Assembly (NCBI RefSeq): GCF_000013005.1 | Contig: NC_007722.1 | Location: 2,547,501-2,611,500, forward strand | DNA: 64,000 nt | Reading direction: 5' to 3' | DNA from: Erythrobacter litoralis HTCC2594 | Lineage (GTDB): Bacteria > Pseudomonadota > Alphaproteobacteria > Sphingomonadales > Sphingomonadaceae | In this document: positions 18,117-26,801 of the stretch, one piece after another | Layout of the letters: the number at the start of each line of letters is the position of its first letter | Position numbering within the stretch: position 1 is the stretch's first letter | The notes under the pieces: generated by a model | The model's input: only the letters and a program-made list of their open reading frames with translations | Told to the model about the DNA's origin: nothing | Databases searched by the model: none | Position numbers and translations under genes: made by a program

Positions 18117-18482
18117 ATGCGTTTATGGCTCACGGGATTGGCGGCCTTAATGTTGGCGGCCTGCTCTGGTTTAGCCAACGAGGCGGAATCAGAACAGATG
18201 GCAAGTCGCGACTTTGAGAGCCTCAGCGACTTCACAGATGCTCTCGAGCAAACATTCAAGAGCAAGCCTTTGGAATACTCGAGGGCAATTGCGTTGATAA
18301 AGGATGGCGCAGCAGGTCCTGACTGGCTTGCAACGTTCCATGGGCTGCCTGACAACAAATCAGCGTGCGAGGAGATTATTCAACCTTACAATGAAGACCC
18401 GGCGCTGTCTGTGGTGCCTGGTCGTTATAGATGTATAGAGATCGATTCAGGCTTTTCACTTGCCGCAACTGCGGACATGTGA
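18117..18482 (+). CDS. Small putative lipoprotein
   Basis: 121 residues starting MRLWLTGLAALMLAACSG, a lipoprotein signal with lipobox LMLAAC. The ATG at 18117 is chosen because GGAGG ends 8 bases upstream; an in-frame TTG at 18102 has no such support. The rest (SLSDFTDALEQTF, a cysteine pair in SACEE and RYRCIEI) matches no family I know. Base composition is clearly lower in G+C than its neighbours, hinting at recent gain. It is convergent with tadA. Confidence 0.7.
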   Translation: MRLWLTGLAALMLAACSGLANEAESEQMASRDFESLSDFTDALEQTFKSKPLEYSRAIALIKDGAAGPDWLATFHGLPDNKSACEEIIQPYNEDPALSVVPGRYRCIEIDSGFSLAATADM

Positions 18483-18483
18483 G

Positions 18484-18939
18484 TCAGCGCCGCTCCCTGA
18501 AAAACCCACGCAGCATGTCCGCCGCTTCGTCCTCGCCCATGCCTGAATATACCTCCGGAGCGTGCAGGCATTGTGAGTGGTCGAACACCTTGGCGCCGTG
18601 CTCCACAGCGCCGCCCTTGGGGTCGCTGGCCGCGTAATAGAGTCGCGCGATGCGGGCGTGGCTGATCGCGCCTGCGCACATTGCGCAGGGCTCCAGTGTC
18701 ACCCACAGGTCGCAGCCTTCCAGCCGTTCCTGCCCTAGCGCCTTGGCGGCGGCACGAATTGCGGCGATCTCGGCATGGGCGGTGGGATCATGGTCGGTGC
18801 GCGGCGAATTGTGGGCCGCAACGATTACTTTCTCGCCCTTCACCACCACCGCCCCAATCGGGACTTCGCCGGCATCGGCAGCCTTGCGTGCTTCCTCGAG
18901 CGCTAAGCGCATTGGGTCTGGTAATGGCCAGCGGGTCAT
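18484..18939 (-). CDS. tadA: tRNA adenosine(34) deaminase
   Basis: 151 residues. Converts adenosine 34 of tRNA-Arg(ACG) to inosine. The zinc deaminase signature is HAE (55-57) and PCAMC (84-88), with VPIGAVVV and NSPRTDHDPTAHAEI typical of TadA. Length and lack of extra domains match TadA rather than free nucleoside deaminases. Convergent with the lipoprotein gene, one base apart, and divergent from rpmB. Confidence 0.93.
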   Translation of the reverse strand: MTRWPLPDPMRLALEEARKAADAGEVPIGAVVVKGEKVIVAAHNSPRTDHDPTAHAEIAAIRAAAKALGQERLEGCDLWVTLEPCAMCAGAISHARIARLYYAASDPKGGAVEHGAKVFDHSQCLHAPEVYSGMGEDEAADMLRGFFRERR

Positions 18940-18983
18940 GCCAAAGCCGCTACGCGCGCTCGGCCCGGAAGGCCAGACTCGTG

Positions 18984-19012
18984 TTGACGATTCGCCCCTC
19001 CGCCGCTATGCG
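18984..19012 (+). promoter_or_regulatory. Sigma-70-type promoter of rpmB
   Basis: TTGACG (18984-18989), 17-base spacer, TATGCG (19007-19012), 47 bases before the rpmB ATG. It lies between the divergent tadA and rpmB genes and fits a housekeeping promoter. Confidence 0.6.
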
Positions 19013-19059
19013 CGCGCCTTTCCCGGCATTGACCGATATTTTTTGAGAAGAGACGAACC

Positions 19060-19359
19060 ATGTCGCGCATCTGCGAACTGACCGGCAAGGGCCGCCAGGT
19101 AGGCCACAATGTGAGCCACGCCAACAACAAGACCAAGCGCGTCTTCCTGCCCAATCTGCAGAACGTCACGCTGCTGAGCGAAAAGCTGGACCGCGGCTTC
19201 AAGTTCCGTGTGTCGACGCAGGGCCTGCGCTCGGTCGAGCACAATGGCGGGCTGGACAACTGGCTGCTCAAGACCAAGGACGACAAGCTGTCTTCGAATG
19301 CGCTCAAGGTGAAGCGCGAGCTCAAGAAGGCGATGAACGAGGCTGACGCTGCGGCGTAA
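19060..19359 (+). CDS. rpmB: 50S ribosomal protein L28
   Basis: 99 residues, beginning [29 protein letters not shown], the L28 signature, with [23 protein letters not shown]. The length matches the alphaproteobacterial form, which has a C-terminal extension. It is a single-gene unit with its own promoter upstream and a perfect hairpin downstream. It acts in the large ribosomal subunit. Confidence 0.98.
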
Positions 19360-19388
19360 GCGCTCGGCCGTCCGGCCTCACGAAATCT

Positions 19389-19424
19389 GCAAAAGGCGCG
19401 CGGGGCAACTTGCGCGCCTTTTGC
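19389..19424. terminator. Bidirectional terminator between rpmB and the phytase-like gene
   Basis: Perfect 13-bp inverted repeat (GCAAAAGGCGCGC at 19389-19401 and its complement at 19412-19424) with a 10-base loop. A/T stretches sit in the stem ends, so it can serve rpmB and the convergent gene ending at 19430. Confidence 0.85.
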
Positions 19425-19429
19425 TGTGA

Positions 19430-20410
19430 CTAGCGACCGGCGCGACCATCCCAGTAGAGCTGCGCGACGAGCGTGCGCTGGTAGGCGATATCGTTGTCGT
19501 CGGAAATCATCGTGATCGTGACCGGATAGCCGCCATCGGTCGGTTCTACCGCCAGCCCTTCGTAATTGTCGGTCGGGAAGGGGCGGGAGAAGACCGTCAG
19601 CAACTCGCCCGACCAGGTTTCGCCTTCGGCGATCTGCGCCGGATCGGCGACCAGCAGCCCGATCTCGAACCGCGGCGGCAGGCCGAAGACGATCCGCCGC
19701 AGCAGGAAGAGTACCCGCCCGTCGGGCAGGGCAGCGATATCGGTCGGGCGAAAGTCCTCGGGCGCGCTGAAGGCGAAGGACATGCCGGGATCACCTTCGG
19801 CAGGATCGCGCGCAAACAGGACCGCCGGCATGCGATCGTCGGTCCAGCGCGTGGTGCCCTCCCCGATCACGATAAAACGCCCGTCGTCGAAGCGCAGCAT
19901 GGCTTCGGGGCCGCTGTTGCTGCGCCAGTCCTGCATCGACGGCGGACGCACGCGGGTGGGCGAGCGCAGCCGCGCATCGCGCCGCTCGATCGCGTTGAGT
20001 CCTTCGTATGCCGCCCAGACCGTGCCGCTCTTCGGGTCAATCGCAAGCGCTTCGATGTCGGACGCACGTTTTTCGGCGAAGCGATCCTCGCCATTGAAGC
20101 GCGCCATCGGGCCAATGCCGAGGCGGTCGCCCTCTATCGTGAAGCGCAGGACATTGCCGCGATCGCTCGCGGTCAGGAATTCGCCCGGTGCCGTGGCCCG
20201 CAAGGCCGAATAGCTGCCGAACAGGTGATGGTTGCTGTCGAGCTCCCACGCATTGAGCGTGACGAACGGGCCGAGGCGCGGCGGCAGGTCGGTCAGCCGC
20301 GTGATCGCCACGCAGGAATCGTAATCGGGCGGCGGGACGGCGCTGCGCACCCAGGTCCCGGGCGCGAGGCCCAGCGCCACACAGGCGAGCAATATCAGCC
20401 GCCTTTTCAC
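19430..20410 (-). CDS. Secreted esterase-like phytase-domain protein
   Basis: 326 residues. The signal peptide (VKRRLILLACVALGLAPG) is followed by a beta-propeller-like domain of the esterase-like activity of phytase family: FGSYSALRA, FLTASDRGNVLRF, DIEALAIDPKSGTVWAAYEGLN, and NYEGLAVEP near the end. The GTG at 20410, 16 bases after the M23 peptidase stop, is chosen; the upstream frame lies inside that gene. Substrate unknown. Last gene of the xseA-DUF2093-M23 operon. Confidence 0.8.
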   Translation of the reverse strand: MKRRLILLACVALGLAPGTWVRSAVPPPDYDSCVAITRLTDLPPRLGPFVTLNAWELDSNHHLFGSYSALRATAPGEFLTASDRGNVLRFTIEGDRLGIGPMARFNGEDRFAEKRASDIEALAIDPKSGTVWAAYEGLNAIERRDARLRSPTRVRPPSMQDWRSNSGPEAMLRFDDGRFIVIGEGTTRWTDDRMPAVLFARDPAEGDPGMSFAFSAPEDFRPTDIAALPDGRVLFLLRRIVFGLPPRFEIGLLVADPAQIAEGETWSGELLTVFSRPFPTDNYEGLAVEPTDGGYPVTITMISDDNDIAYQRTLVAQLYWDGRAGR

Positions 20411-20426
20411 GGGTCCGCCCGCCGGG

Positions 20427-21362
20427 TCAGTCCATCGGGCCGGTAAAGAGCAGCGGATCGAGCCGCGCATCGCGCCACTTGAGGCTCCAGTGCAGATGCG
20501 GCCCCGTCGCCCGCCCGCTAGCGCCGATATTGCCGAGATACTGGCCTTGCTTGACCACTTGCCCTTCGCTCACCGCGATCTTGGAAAGATGCAGGAAAGC
20601 GCTGTTGAGGCCCTGTCCATGATCGATGATGAGAAGATAGCCCTCGAGCGAGAAGGGCCGCGCCGTCGCGAGCGTCACCACGCCGTCGGCGGGCGCGACG
20701 AAGGGCACGCCGTTGCCCGGTGCGATATCGATGCCCGAATGATAGCTGCCCGGTTCGCCGCGATAGATCCTCTGCGAGCCGAAGCGTCCGGAAATGCGGC
20801 CCCTGACCGGCCAGATGAAATCTTGCGCCCAACCCTGGCTCGGCGCGTCCATGCCCCGCGCGGCATTGATCTGGTCGAGTTCGGGCTTGCGCCGGGACCA
20901 CCAAGCCTCGCTCGCGCCGCCGCGTCTGCGGGCGATGTTCACGCGCTCGATATCCCAGTCCCGCCGTGCGATGGCGAGATCGGTTTCGATGGTGCTGCCA
21001 TTGCGCAGGGTCGCTACGAGCCGCGCGGTCGGCCCCGCGTCGCGATCGAAAGCGGCGAAAAAGCGCCCATCCTCGTCCAGCGTCAGTGCCTGCCCGCCCA
21101 GCCGCGCGCGGAACGTGCCCGCCGGAACCTGTCCGCGGATCCAGCCGCCTTGTTCCAGCTCGCCGCGATAGACGAAATCGCTCGGCCCGTCGGGTTTGGG
21201 CGGAAAGGCAGGAACTTCGACCGGTTGCGCCGCAACCGTTGCGGCGGCGGCGGCGGGCTGGACCGGTGCGGCCGCCGCATCTTCGCGCACGTTGGCCTGG
21301 CAACCGGGCGCTAGGGCGACGACAGCCGCCAACAGCGCGAGGCGCTTCGCAAACGGAGCCAT
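20427..21362 (-). CDS. M23 metallopeptidase lipoprotein (LytM/NlpD-like)
   Basis: 311 residues. The signal MAPFAKRLALLAAVVALAPGC has a lipobox-like end (LAPGC), then an alanine/proline-rich linker. The C-terminal LytM domain has YHSGIDIAPG (zinc histidine and aspartate), LLIIDHGQGLNSAFLHLS and GPHLHWSLKWR, so the catalytic histidines are present. It would cut peptidoglycan cross-bridges or act as an activator. Its ATG overlaps the TGA of the DUF2093 gene. Confidence 0.88.
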   Translation of the reverse strand: MAPFAKRLALLAAVVALAPGCQANVREDAAAAPVQPAAAAATVAAQPVEVPAFPPKPDGPSDFVYRGELEQGGWIRGQVPAGTFRARLGGQALTLDEDGRFFAAFDRDAGPTARLVATLRNGSTIETDLAIARRDWDIERVNIARRRGGASEAWWSRRKPELDQINAARGMDAPSQGWAQDFIWPVRGRISGRFGSQRIYRGEPGSYHSGIDIAPGNGVPFVAPADGVVTLATARPFSLEGYLLIIDHGQGLNSAFLHLSKIAVSEGQVVKQGQYLGNIGASGRATGPHLHWSLKWRDARLDPLLFTGPMD

Positions 21363-21565
21363 CACGCGTCTTGCGTCAGGCGCTGGGTCGCGAGTTCCGC
21401 CGAGGCATAGGCCTCTTGGTAGTGGACGCTCCAGTAGCGCAGGTCTTCCAGCGGAATTTCTTCGCCGCTCACAGCGCAATGGACGAAGCGCCCCGTGCGC
21501 AGGACGCGAAAGCCATTGGGGCCGTATTCGAGCCGCGCGGGCTCGTTTCGAGAGGACATCAACAT
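21362..21565 (-). CDS. DUF2093 protein
   Basis: 67 residues with the family core LRTGRFVHCAVSGEEIPLEDLRYWSVHYQEAYASAELA. The family is small, conserved in alphaproteobacteria and has no known function; the single cysteine and the LEDLRYWS block are its hallmarks. It overlaps the M23 gene start by one base (TGATG) and lies 24 bases after xseA, so all belong to one operon. Start may be ATG 21565 or 21559. Confidence 0.85.
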   Translation of the reverse strand: MLMSSRNEPARLEYGPNGFRVLRTGRFVHCAVSGEEIPLEDLRYWSVHYQEAYASAELATQRLTQDA

Positions 21566-21589
21566 GGGTATCTCTTTAGCAGCACAGGA

Positions 21590-23023
21590 TTAACCGAACA
21601 AATCTTCCTGCGCGCCAGACGTGCCCGGCGGAGGCGATTTTTTCACGCGTTTCGGCGCGGCGGCGGCTTTTCCCGCCGGCACGACATCGAGACTGCCATC
21701 GGCGAATTCGACTGCCAGCCGCGCCTGCTTCGTCGCCTCCCCCTTGGCGCGGACCAGCTTGCCGTCGGCATCGCGCACCAGTGCATAGCCACGCTCGAGC
21801 GGGGCGCGCGGATTGAGTGTGGCCAGCACGCGCGAGAGACCCGCCAGCCGCTCGCCATCGCGCGCCGCGCGCCGCTCCACCAGCGCGGGGGCCAAACGAA
21901 CCTGGTCGAGCTTGCGCCGCGCCTCGCGCTCGGCACGTTGGAGCATAGTGGGCGACAACCGTTGCGTCGCCAACGCCTCGCGTCCCTTCGCCGCGCGATC
22001 CCTGAGCGCACCCCGCAATCGCTCAACCCTTTCGTCGAGCTTTTGCGCCTGTGGCTGTAGCAGGGTTTCGATGGTCGGCAGGCGCTGGACCCGCGCCTCC
22101 AGTCGTTCACGCCCCAGCGATAGCGGCCGCAGCACGCCGCGTTGCTGGCGGGCCGCATAGTCATTGAGCGTCGCGGCCAGTTCCCCCTTCACCGGCACCG
22201 CGATTTCGGCGGCGGCCGTGGGCGTCGGCGCGCGGCGATCGGCGGCATAGTCCGCCAGCGTGGTGTCGGTCTCGTGCCCGACCGCGCTGATCACCGGGAT
22301 CGGGCTGTCGGCGATGGCGCGCACGACCATCTCTTCGTTGAAGCTCCACAAATCCTCAATCGAGCCGCCCCCGCGCGCGACGATCAACAGGTCCGGCCTT
22401 GGGACCTCGCCCCCAGCTTTTATGGCCCCGAAACCCCGGATCGCCGCGCTGACCTGCTCGGCCGCGCCCTGCCCCTGCACCAGCACCGGCCAGACCAGCA
22501 CATGGCTGGGAAAACGATCCGCCAGCCGGTGCAGGATATCGCGGATCACCGCCCCGGTCGGCGAGGTCACGACCCCGATCGTGCGCGGCAGGAACGGCAG
22601 TGGCCGCTTGCGATCACGCGCGAACAGGCCTTCCGCTTCGAGCCGCTGGCGGGTCTTCTCGAGCAGCGCCAGCAATGCGCCCTCGCCCGCCATTTCCAAG
22701 CTTTCCAGCACGATCTGGTATTTCGAGCGACCCGGATAAGTGGTGAGCTTGCCAGTCGCGATCACTTCCAGCCCGTCTTCCGGCTGGAACGCGAGGCGCG
22801 CGGTGGTGCCCTTCCACATCACCCCGTCGATCACGGCCTTCTCGTCCTTGAGCGAGCAATACATGTGACCGCTCGCGGCCCGCTTCACGCCGGACAATTC
22901 ACCGCGCAGGCGGACATAGCCGAAGCGGTCCTCGACCGTGCGCTTGAGCATTTGGGACAAGGCGCTGACGGAAAGCGGCTCGGCGTTGTCGCCTGCGCGA
23001 GATTGAGCGATCAGATCGGACAT
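21590..23023 (-). CDS. xseA: Exodeoxyribonuclease VII large subunit
   Basis: 477 residues. XseA and XseB degrade single-stranded DNA. Seen: an N-terminal OB-fold (FGYVRLRGELSGVKRAASGHMYCSLKDEKAVIDGVMW), the catalytic block TIGVVTSPTGAVIRDILHRL, ARGGGSIEDLWSFNEE and SAVGHETDTTLADYAADRRAPTPTAAAE, then a long arginine-rich coiled coil. The ATG at 23023 (MSDLIAQSRAG) is preferred to an in-frame GTG at 23044. The gene is divergent from purD, with dispersed repeats between. Confidence 0.95.
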   Translation of the reverse strand: MSDLIAQSRAGDNAEPLSVSALSQMLKRTVEDRFGYVRLRGELSGVKRAASGHMYCSLKDEKAVIDGVMWKGTTARLAFQPEDGLEVIATGKLTTYPGRSKYQIVLESLEMAGEGALLALLEKTRQRLEAEGLFARDRKRPLPFLPRTIGVVTSPTGAVIRDILHRLADRFPSHVLVWPVLVQGQGAAEQVSAAIRGFGAIKAGGEVPRPDLLIVARGGGSIEDLWSFNEEMVVRAIADSPIPVISAVGHETDTTLADYAADRRAPTPTAAAEIAVPVKGELAATLNDYAARQQRGVLRPLSLGRERLEARVQRLPTIETLLQPQAQKLDERVERLRGALRDRAAKGREALATQRLSPTMLQRAEREARRKLDQVRLAPALVERRAARDGERLAGLSRVLATLNPRAPLERGYALVRDADGKLVRAKGEATKQARLAVEFADGSLDVVPAGKAAAAPKRVKKSPPPGTSGAQEDLFG

Positions 23024-23067
23024 CGTGGGCGCACTGCTCTCCACACACTTGTGCTCAAAGAAGGACG

Positions 23068-23145
23068 GCCCTTCGACAGGCTCAGGGCGAACGGTTAGGA
23101 GGTGGCTTCTCTACCCGTTCGTGCTGAGCTTGTCGGTAGCGAAGC
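23068..23145. repeat. Inverted pair of dispersed repeats between xseA and purD
   Basis: Left copy 23068-23094 contains CCCTTCGACAGGCTCAGGGC; right copy 23114-23145 contains the complementary GCTGAGCTTGTCGG. Together they can form a hairpin. Related pairs occur at 29.8 and 63.1 kb. Confidence 0.75.
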
Positions 23146-23194
23146 TGGCGCGTACCGCCAACCACTGTCCTTACTTTTGCGCGAGGTTTGCCAC

Positions 23195-24475
23195 GTGAAC
23201 ATTCTCCTCATCGGCTCCGGAGGGCGCGAACACGCGCTGGCATGGAAATTGGCGCAGTCACCCAGCTGCACAAAGCTCTATGCAGCGCCGGGCAATCCGG
23301 GGATTGCCGAGGATGCCGAATGCGTGACGCTGGATGTGGCGGATCATGGCGCAGTGGCAGAATTCTGCACCAATAAGGACATTGCACTGGTCGTCGTGGG
23401 ACCCGAAGCGCCGCTGGTCGATGGGTTGGGCGACAGTTTGCGCGCGGCGGGCATCGCGGTGTTCGGTCCGAACGCCAAGCCCGCCCAGCTGGAGGGCTCG
23501 AAGGGGTTCACGAAGGACCTGTGCGAACGCGCTGGAATTCCGACGGCGGGCTATGTCCGCACGACTTCGCTTGATGAAGCGACGCAGGCACTGGAGCGCT
23601 TCGAGGCACCCCACGTTCTAAAGGCCGACGGACTGGCGGCAGGCAAGGGCGTGGTCATCGCCGAGACGCGCGAAGATGCCCAGGCCGCGCTCGCCGACAT
23701 GTTCGGCGGACAGTTCGGCGAAGCGGGTGCGGAAGTCGTGATCGAGGAGTTCATGGCGGGCGAGGAAGCGAGCTTCTTCGCGCTGACCGACGGAACGGCA
23801 ATCGTGCCCATCGGCACTGCGCAGGACCACAAGCGCATCGGCGACGGCGATGTGGGACCCAATACAGGCGGTATGGGGGCCTATTCGCCCGCACCGATCC
23901 TCACCGACGATTTACAGGCGCGCGTGATGGCCGAGATCATCGAGCCCACCGTCACGACCCTACGCGAAGAGGGCATGCCCTATTCCGGCGTACTCTATGC
24001 CGGGCTGATGCTGACCGAGACCGGCCCAAAACTGATCGAATACAACGCCCGGTTCGGTGATCCCGAATGCCAGGTATTGATGATGCGGCTGCAGGAGGAC
24101 CTCGCAGAGCTGATGCTGGCCTGCGCCGAGGGGCGCTTAGGCGAGTTCTCTGATGCGAAGATGGCTCCCGAAACCGCGCTCACGGTCGTGATGGCGGCCA
24201 AGGGCTATCCCGGCACACCCGAAAAGGGCGGCAGCATCGACCTTGGCCAGGCCCAGGCAAATGGCGCGAAAGTCTTCCACGCTGGCACCAAACGGGACGC
24301 TAACGGCACGCTGGTCGCCAACGGCGGCCGTGTCCTCAACGTCACTGCCACAGGCCCGAACGTGTCCGAAGCCCAGCGCGCCGCCTACCAGGCTGTCGAC
24401 GCGATCGACTTCCCCACCGGCTTCTGCCGCCGCGATATCGGCTGGCGCGAGATCAAGCGGGAGCGGAAAGCCTAG
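23195..24475 (+). CDS. purD: Phosphoribosylamine-glycine ligase
   Basis: 426 residues. Joins glycine to phosphoribosylamine with ATP in purine synthesis. The GTG start at 23195 gives [19 protein letters not shown], the standard PurD N-terminus. The ATP-grasp signatures [43 protein letters not shown] and [12 protein letters not shown] are all present. Its TAG shares the four bases CTAG with the stop of the convergent PfkB gene. Confidence 0.97.
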   Translation: MNILLIGSGGREHALAWKLAQSPSCTKLYAAPGNPGIAEDAECVTLDVADHGAVAEFCTNKDIALVVVGPEAPLVDGLGDSLRAAGIAVFGPNAKPAQLEGSKGFTKDLCERAGIPTAGYVRTTSLDEATQALERFEAPHVLKADGLAAGKGVVIAETREDAQAALADMFGGQFGEAGAEVVIEEFMAGEEASFFALTDGTAIVPIGTAQDHKRIGDGDVGPNTGGMGAYSPAPILTDDLQARVMAEIIEPTVTTLREEGMPYSGVLYAGLMLTETGPKLIEYNARFGDPECQVLMMRLQEDLAELMLACAEGRLGEFSDAKMAPETALTVVMAAKGYPGTPEKGGSIDLGQAQANGAKVFHAGTKRDANGTLVANGGRVLNVTATGPNVSEAQRAAYQAVDAIDFPTGFCRRDIGWREIKRERKA

Positions 24476-25467
24476 CTCAGCTTCTGAGCCATCAGCGCTT
24501 TCATATCGACCTCGGGGCGCGGGCCGTAGTGGCTGATCACTTCCGCCGCTGCGATTGCGCCGCGCTTGAGGCAGGCCTGCAGGTCTTCGCCCCTCGCATG
24601 GCCCGACAGGAAGCCGGCGGCGAATTGGTCGCCGGCGCCGGTGGTGTCGACGACCTTGTCGATCGGCTCGGCGGCGACTTCGGCGCGGGTGCCGTTAGCG
24701 ACCGCGATAGCGCCTCTTTCGCTGCGGGTGGCGACCAGCACGGGCACCTTGGGCGCGACCATGGCGACGCCCTTGTCGAAATCTTCTTCGCCCGTCAGCG
24801 TCGCGAGCTCATGCTCGTTGACGAACAGGATGTCGATTACGCCGTCGTCGATCATGGCGCGGAAATCGTCACCGTGGCGGTCGATCACGAAGCTTTCGCT
24901 GGCAGTGAAGGCGATCTTGCGCCCGGCAGAGCGCGCCACTTCGATCGCGCGGCGCATGGCCTTGCGCGGCTCTTCCGGATCCCAGAGATAACCTTCGAGA
25001 TAGAGGATGCCGCCGCTGGCGATTAATTCCTCGTCGAGCGCTTCGGCGGGCAGGAATTGTCCCGCGCCGAGAAAGGTGTTCATCGTCCGCTCGCCATCGG
25101 GCGTCACGAAGATCATCACGCGGCCTGTGGCGGGCTCGCCTTCGCGCGCAGGCGTGTCGAAATCGATGCCGGTGGCGCGCATGTCGTGGCGGAAGACTTC
25201 GCCCAGCTGGTCGTCGGCGACCTGGCCGATGAAGGCGCATTGGAGGCCAAGCGTCGAGAGGCCAGCGAGCGTATTGGCCGCCGAACCGCCCGAGACTTCG
25301 CGCGCCGGCGGCATCGCGTCGTACAGTTCCTTCGCGCGCGCTTCGTCGATCAGTGTCATCCCGCCGCGATTGAGGTCGAGCTCGTCGATCAGCTCGTCTT
25401 CGCAGGAAGCGATCACATCGACCACGGCATTGCCGATGGCGATGACGTCGTAGCGGGGCTCAGTCAT
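24472..25467 (-). CDS. PfkB-family sugar/nucleoside kinase (adenosine kinase-like)
   Basis: 331 residues of the ribokinase superfamily. [17 protein letters not shown] (substrate GG loop), [13 protein letters not shown], and the catalytic anion-hole [17 protein letters not shown] (base aspartate) are intact. Overall order and the N-terminal [15 protein letters not shown] resemble adenosine kinase-like PfkB proteins of alphaproteobacteria; the sugar or nucleoside specificity is not proved. Convergent with purD with a 4-base stop overlap; divergent from the EI24 gene. Confidence 0.87.
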   Translation of the reverse strand: MTEPRYDVIAIGNAVVDVIASCEDELIDELDLNRGGMTLIDEARAKELYDAMPPAREVSGGSAANTLAGLSTLGLQCAFIGQVADDQLGEVFRHDMRATGIDFDTPAREGEPATGRVMIFVTPDGERTMNTFLGAGQFLPAEALDEELIASGGILYLEGYLWDPEEPRKAMRRAIEVARSAGRKIAFTASESFVIDRHGDDFRAMIDDGVIDILFVNEHELATLTGEEDFDKGVAMVAPKVPVLVATRSERGAIAVANGTRAEVAAEPIDKVVDTTGAGDQFAAGFLSGHARGEDLQACLKRGAIAAAEVISHYGPRPEVDMKALMAQKLS

Positions 25468-25606
25468 GGAAAACTCCGTCGATTGCAGCGGGCAAGAAAC
25501 TCGCGCCGCGCCTAGCCGCTTGCCATGCACCGGCCAAGCCCTGTCTTGCGCGCCGCGCGACAATGGCGATTGACACCTTACCACGCGCGACTCACAAGCG
25601 GCCGCG

Positions 25607-26302
25607 ATGATAAGCCTTCCCACCGCATTTGCCCGCGCTGTCGGGCAGCTGGCCGATCCGGCGATCGTGCGAGTGCTGGTGAAGAGCGTGGCGTTGACGT
25701 TGCTCGTTTTCGCCGCTCTGGGCGTCGGGCTGTGGGCGGCGCTCGAACAGGCGCTCGAGAGCTACACCACGGGCTTCAGCGCGGAAATCGCCGCGCTGGT
25801 CTCGATCCTGCTGGCAGTCATCGGCGGCTGGCTGCTGTTCCGCATTGTCGCCATCGCCGTTATCCAGTTCTTTGCCGACGAGATCGTGATGGCGGTGGAG
25901 AAGCGCCATTATCCCGGAGCGCACGCGGTGGCTCGCGACCTCACCTTTGCAGAGAGCCTGCGCGAAAGCCTGAAAGGGCTGGGCCGGGCACTCGGCGCGA
26001 ACCTGCTGGCGCTGCCGGTCGCACTCATCCTGCTGGTGACCGGCATCGGTACGGTGCTGCTGTTTTGGCTGGTCAATGCCTGGCTGCTCGGGCGCGAATT
26101 GCAGGATATCGCCTGGTTGCGACATCGCGCACGCCCGGAAGACGCACCGCCGCTCACGGGTCTGACGCGGTTTCTGCTTGGCGGCACTGTCGCGGCCTTG
26201 TTCGCCGTCCCTTTCCTCAACCTGCTGGCACCGGTAATCGGCGCCGCTGCCGCAACGCATCTCGTCCATGATCGCAAGGAGTCGCTCCCCGATGCGCTTT
26301 AG
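25607..26302 (+). CDS. EI24-domain (CysZ-like) membrane protein
   Basis: 231 residues with about five hydrophobic segments. The pattern of an amphipathic N-terminus, FADEIVMAVEKRHYPG after the second segment, and the closing PFLNLLAPVIGAAAATHLVHD matches the EI24/CysZ family of inner-membrane proteins, some of which transport sulfate. The substrate here is unknown. The next lipoprotein gene starts 11 bases inside its end. Confidence 0.82.
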   Translation: MISLPTAFARAVGQLADPAIVRVLVKSVALTLLVFAALGVGLWAALEQALESYTTGFSAEIAALVSILLAVIGGWLLFRIVAIAVIQFFADEIVMAVEKRHYPGAHAVARDLTFAESLRESLKGLGRALGANLLALPVALILLVTGIGTVLLFWLVNAWLLGRELQDIAWLRHRARPEDAPPLTGLTRFLLGGTVAALFAVPFLNLLAPVIGAAAATHLVHDRKESLPDAL

Positions 26303-26732
26303 TATCGCCCTCTTGCTCGTCCCGCTGCTGGCGGCCTGCACTACCGCCGGCGGATCGACCGCGCCCGGTGCGAGCGCGCCCCCGCCGCGGACCGGCACCG
26401 TGCGCGTCCCGCCGACCCGCCCGCCAGCACCGCCGCCCACCGCAGGGGGCGCTTTTATCGCGCCGCAGGTGATGAATGTGCCTGGCCTCGAAGGTGTGAT
26501 CGGCAGCACAGTCGGCGATCTCCAGCGCCAATTCGGCACCGCGCGGCTCGATGTCTACGAAGGCGATGCGCGCAAGTTGCAGTTCGAGGGCGAAGCCTGC
26601 GTGCTCGATGTCTATCTCTACCCGCTGCGTCCGGGGGCGGAGCCGACCGCGACCTATATCGATGCGCGTCGATCGAGCGATGCGCTCGATGTCGACCGTG
26701 TCGCCTGTGTGCGCGCACTGCGGGGGCGCTAG
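26292..26732 (+). CDS. Proline-rich small lipoprotein
   Basis: 146 residues. The ATG at 26292 gives MRFSIALLLVPLLAACTT with a clear lipobox (LLAAC). A linker very rich in P, A, T and G (about 20-60) leads to a compact domain: GLEGVIGSTVGDLQRQFGTARLDVYEGDARKLQFEGEACVLDVYLYP, with two cysteines. The DLQRQFG/VYEGDARKLQF layout recalls SmpA/OmlA-like small lipoproteins, though I do not claim membership. Coupled to the EI24 gene. Confidence 0.78.
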   Translation: MRFSIALLLVPLLAACTTAGGSTAPGASAPPPRTGTVRVPPTRPPAPPPTAGGAFIAPQVMNVPGLEGVIGSTVGDLQRQFGTARLDVYEGDARKLQFEGEACVLDVYLYPLRPGAEPTATYIDARRSSDALDVDRVACVRALRGR

Positions 26733-26739
26733 CGGCTTG

Positions 26740-26754
26740 GTAACGCCGATTTAA
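26740..26754 (+). promoter_or_regulatory. CtrA-like site upstream of the duplicated protein gene
   Basis: GTAA-N7-TTAA, one mismatch from TTAA-N7-TTAA, 47 bases before the ATG at 26802. Consensus match only. Confidence 0.28.
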
Positions 26755-26801
26755 GGCTATTCCGCCATGGTCGAGGGCTCAGATTTGAGGGGCCTTCTGC
26801 C

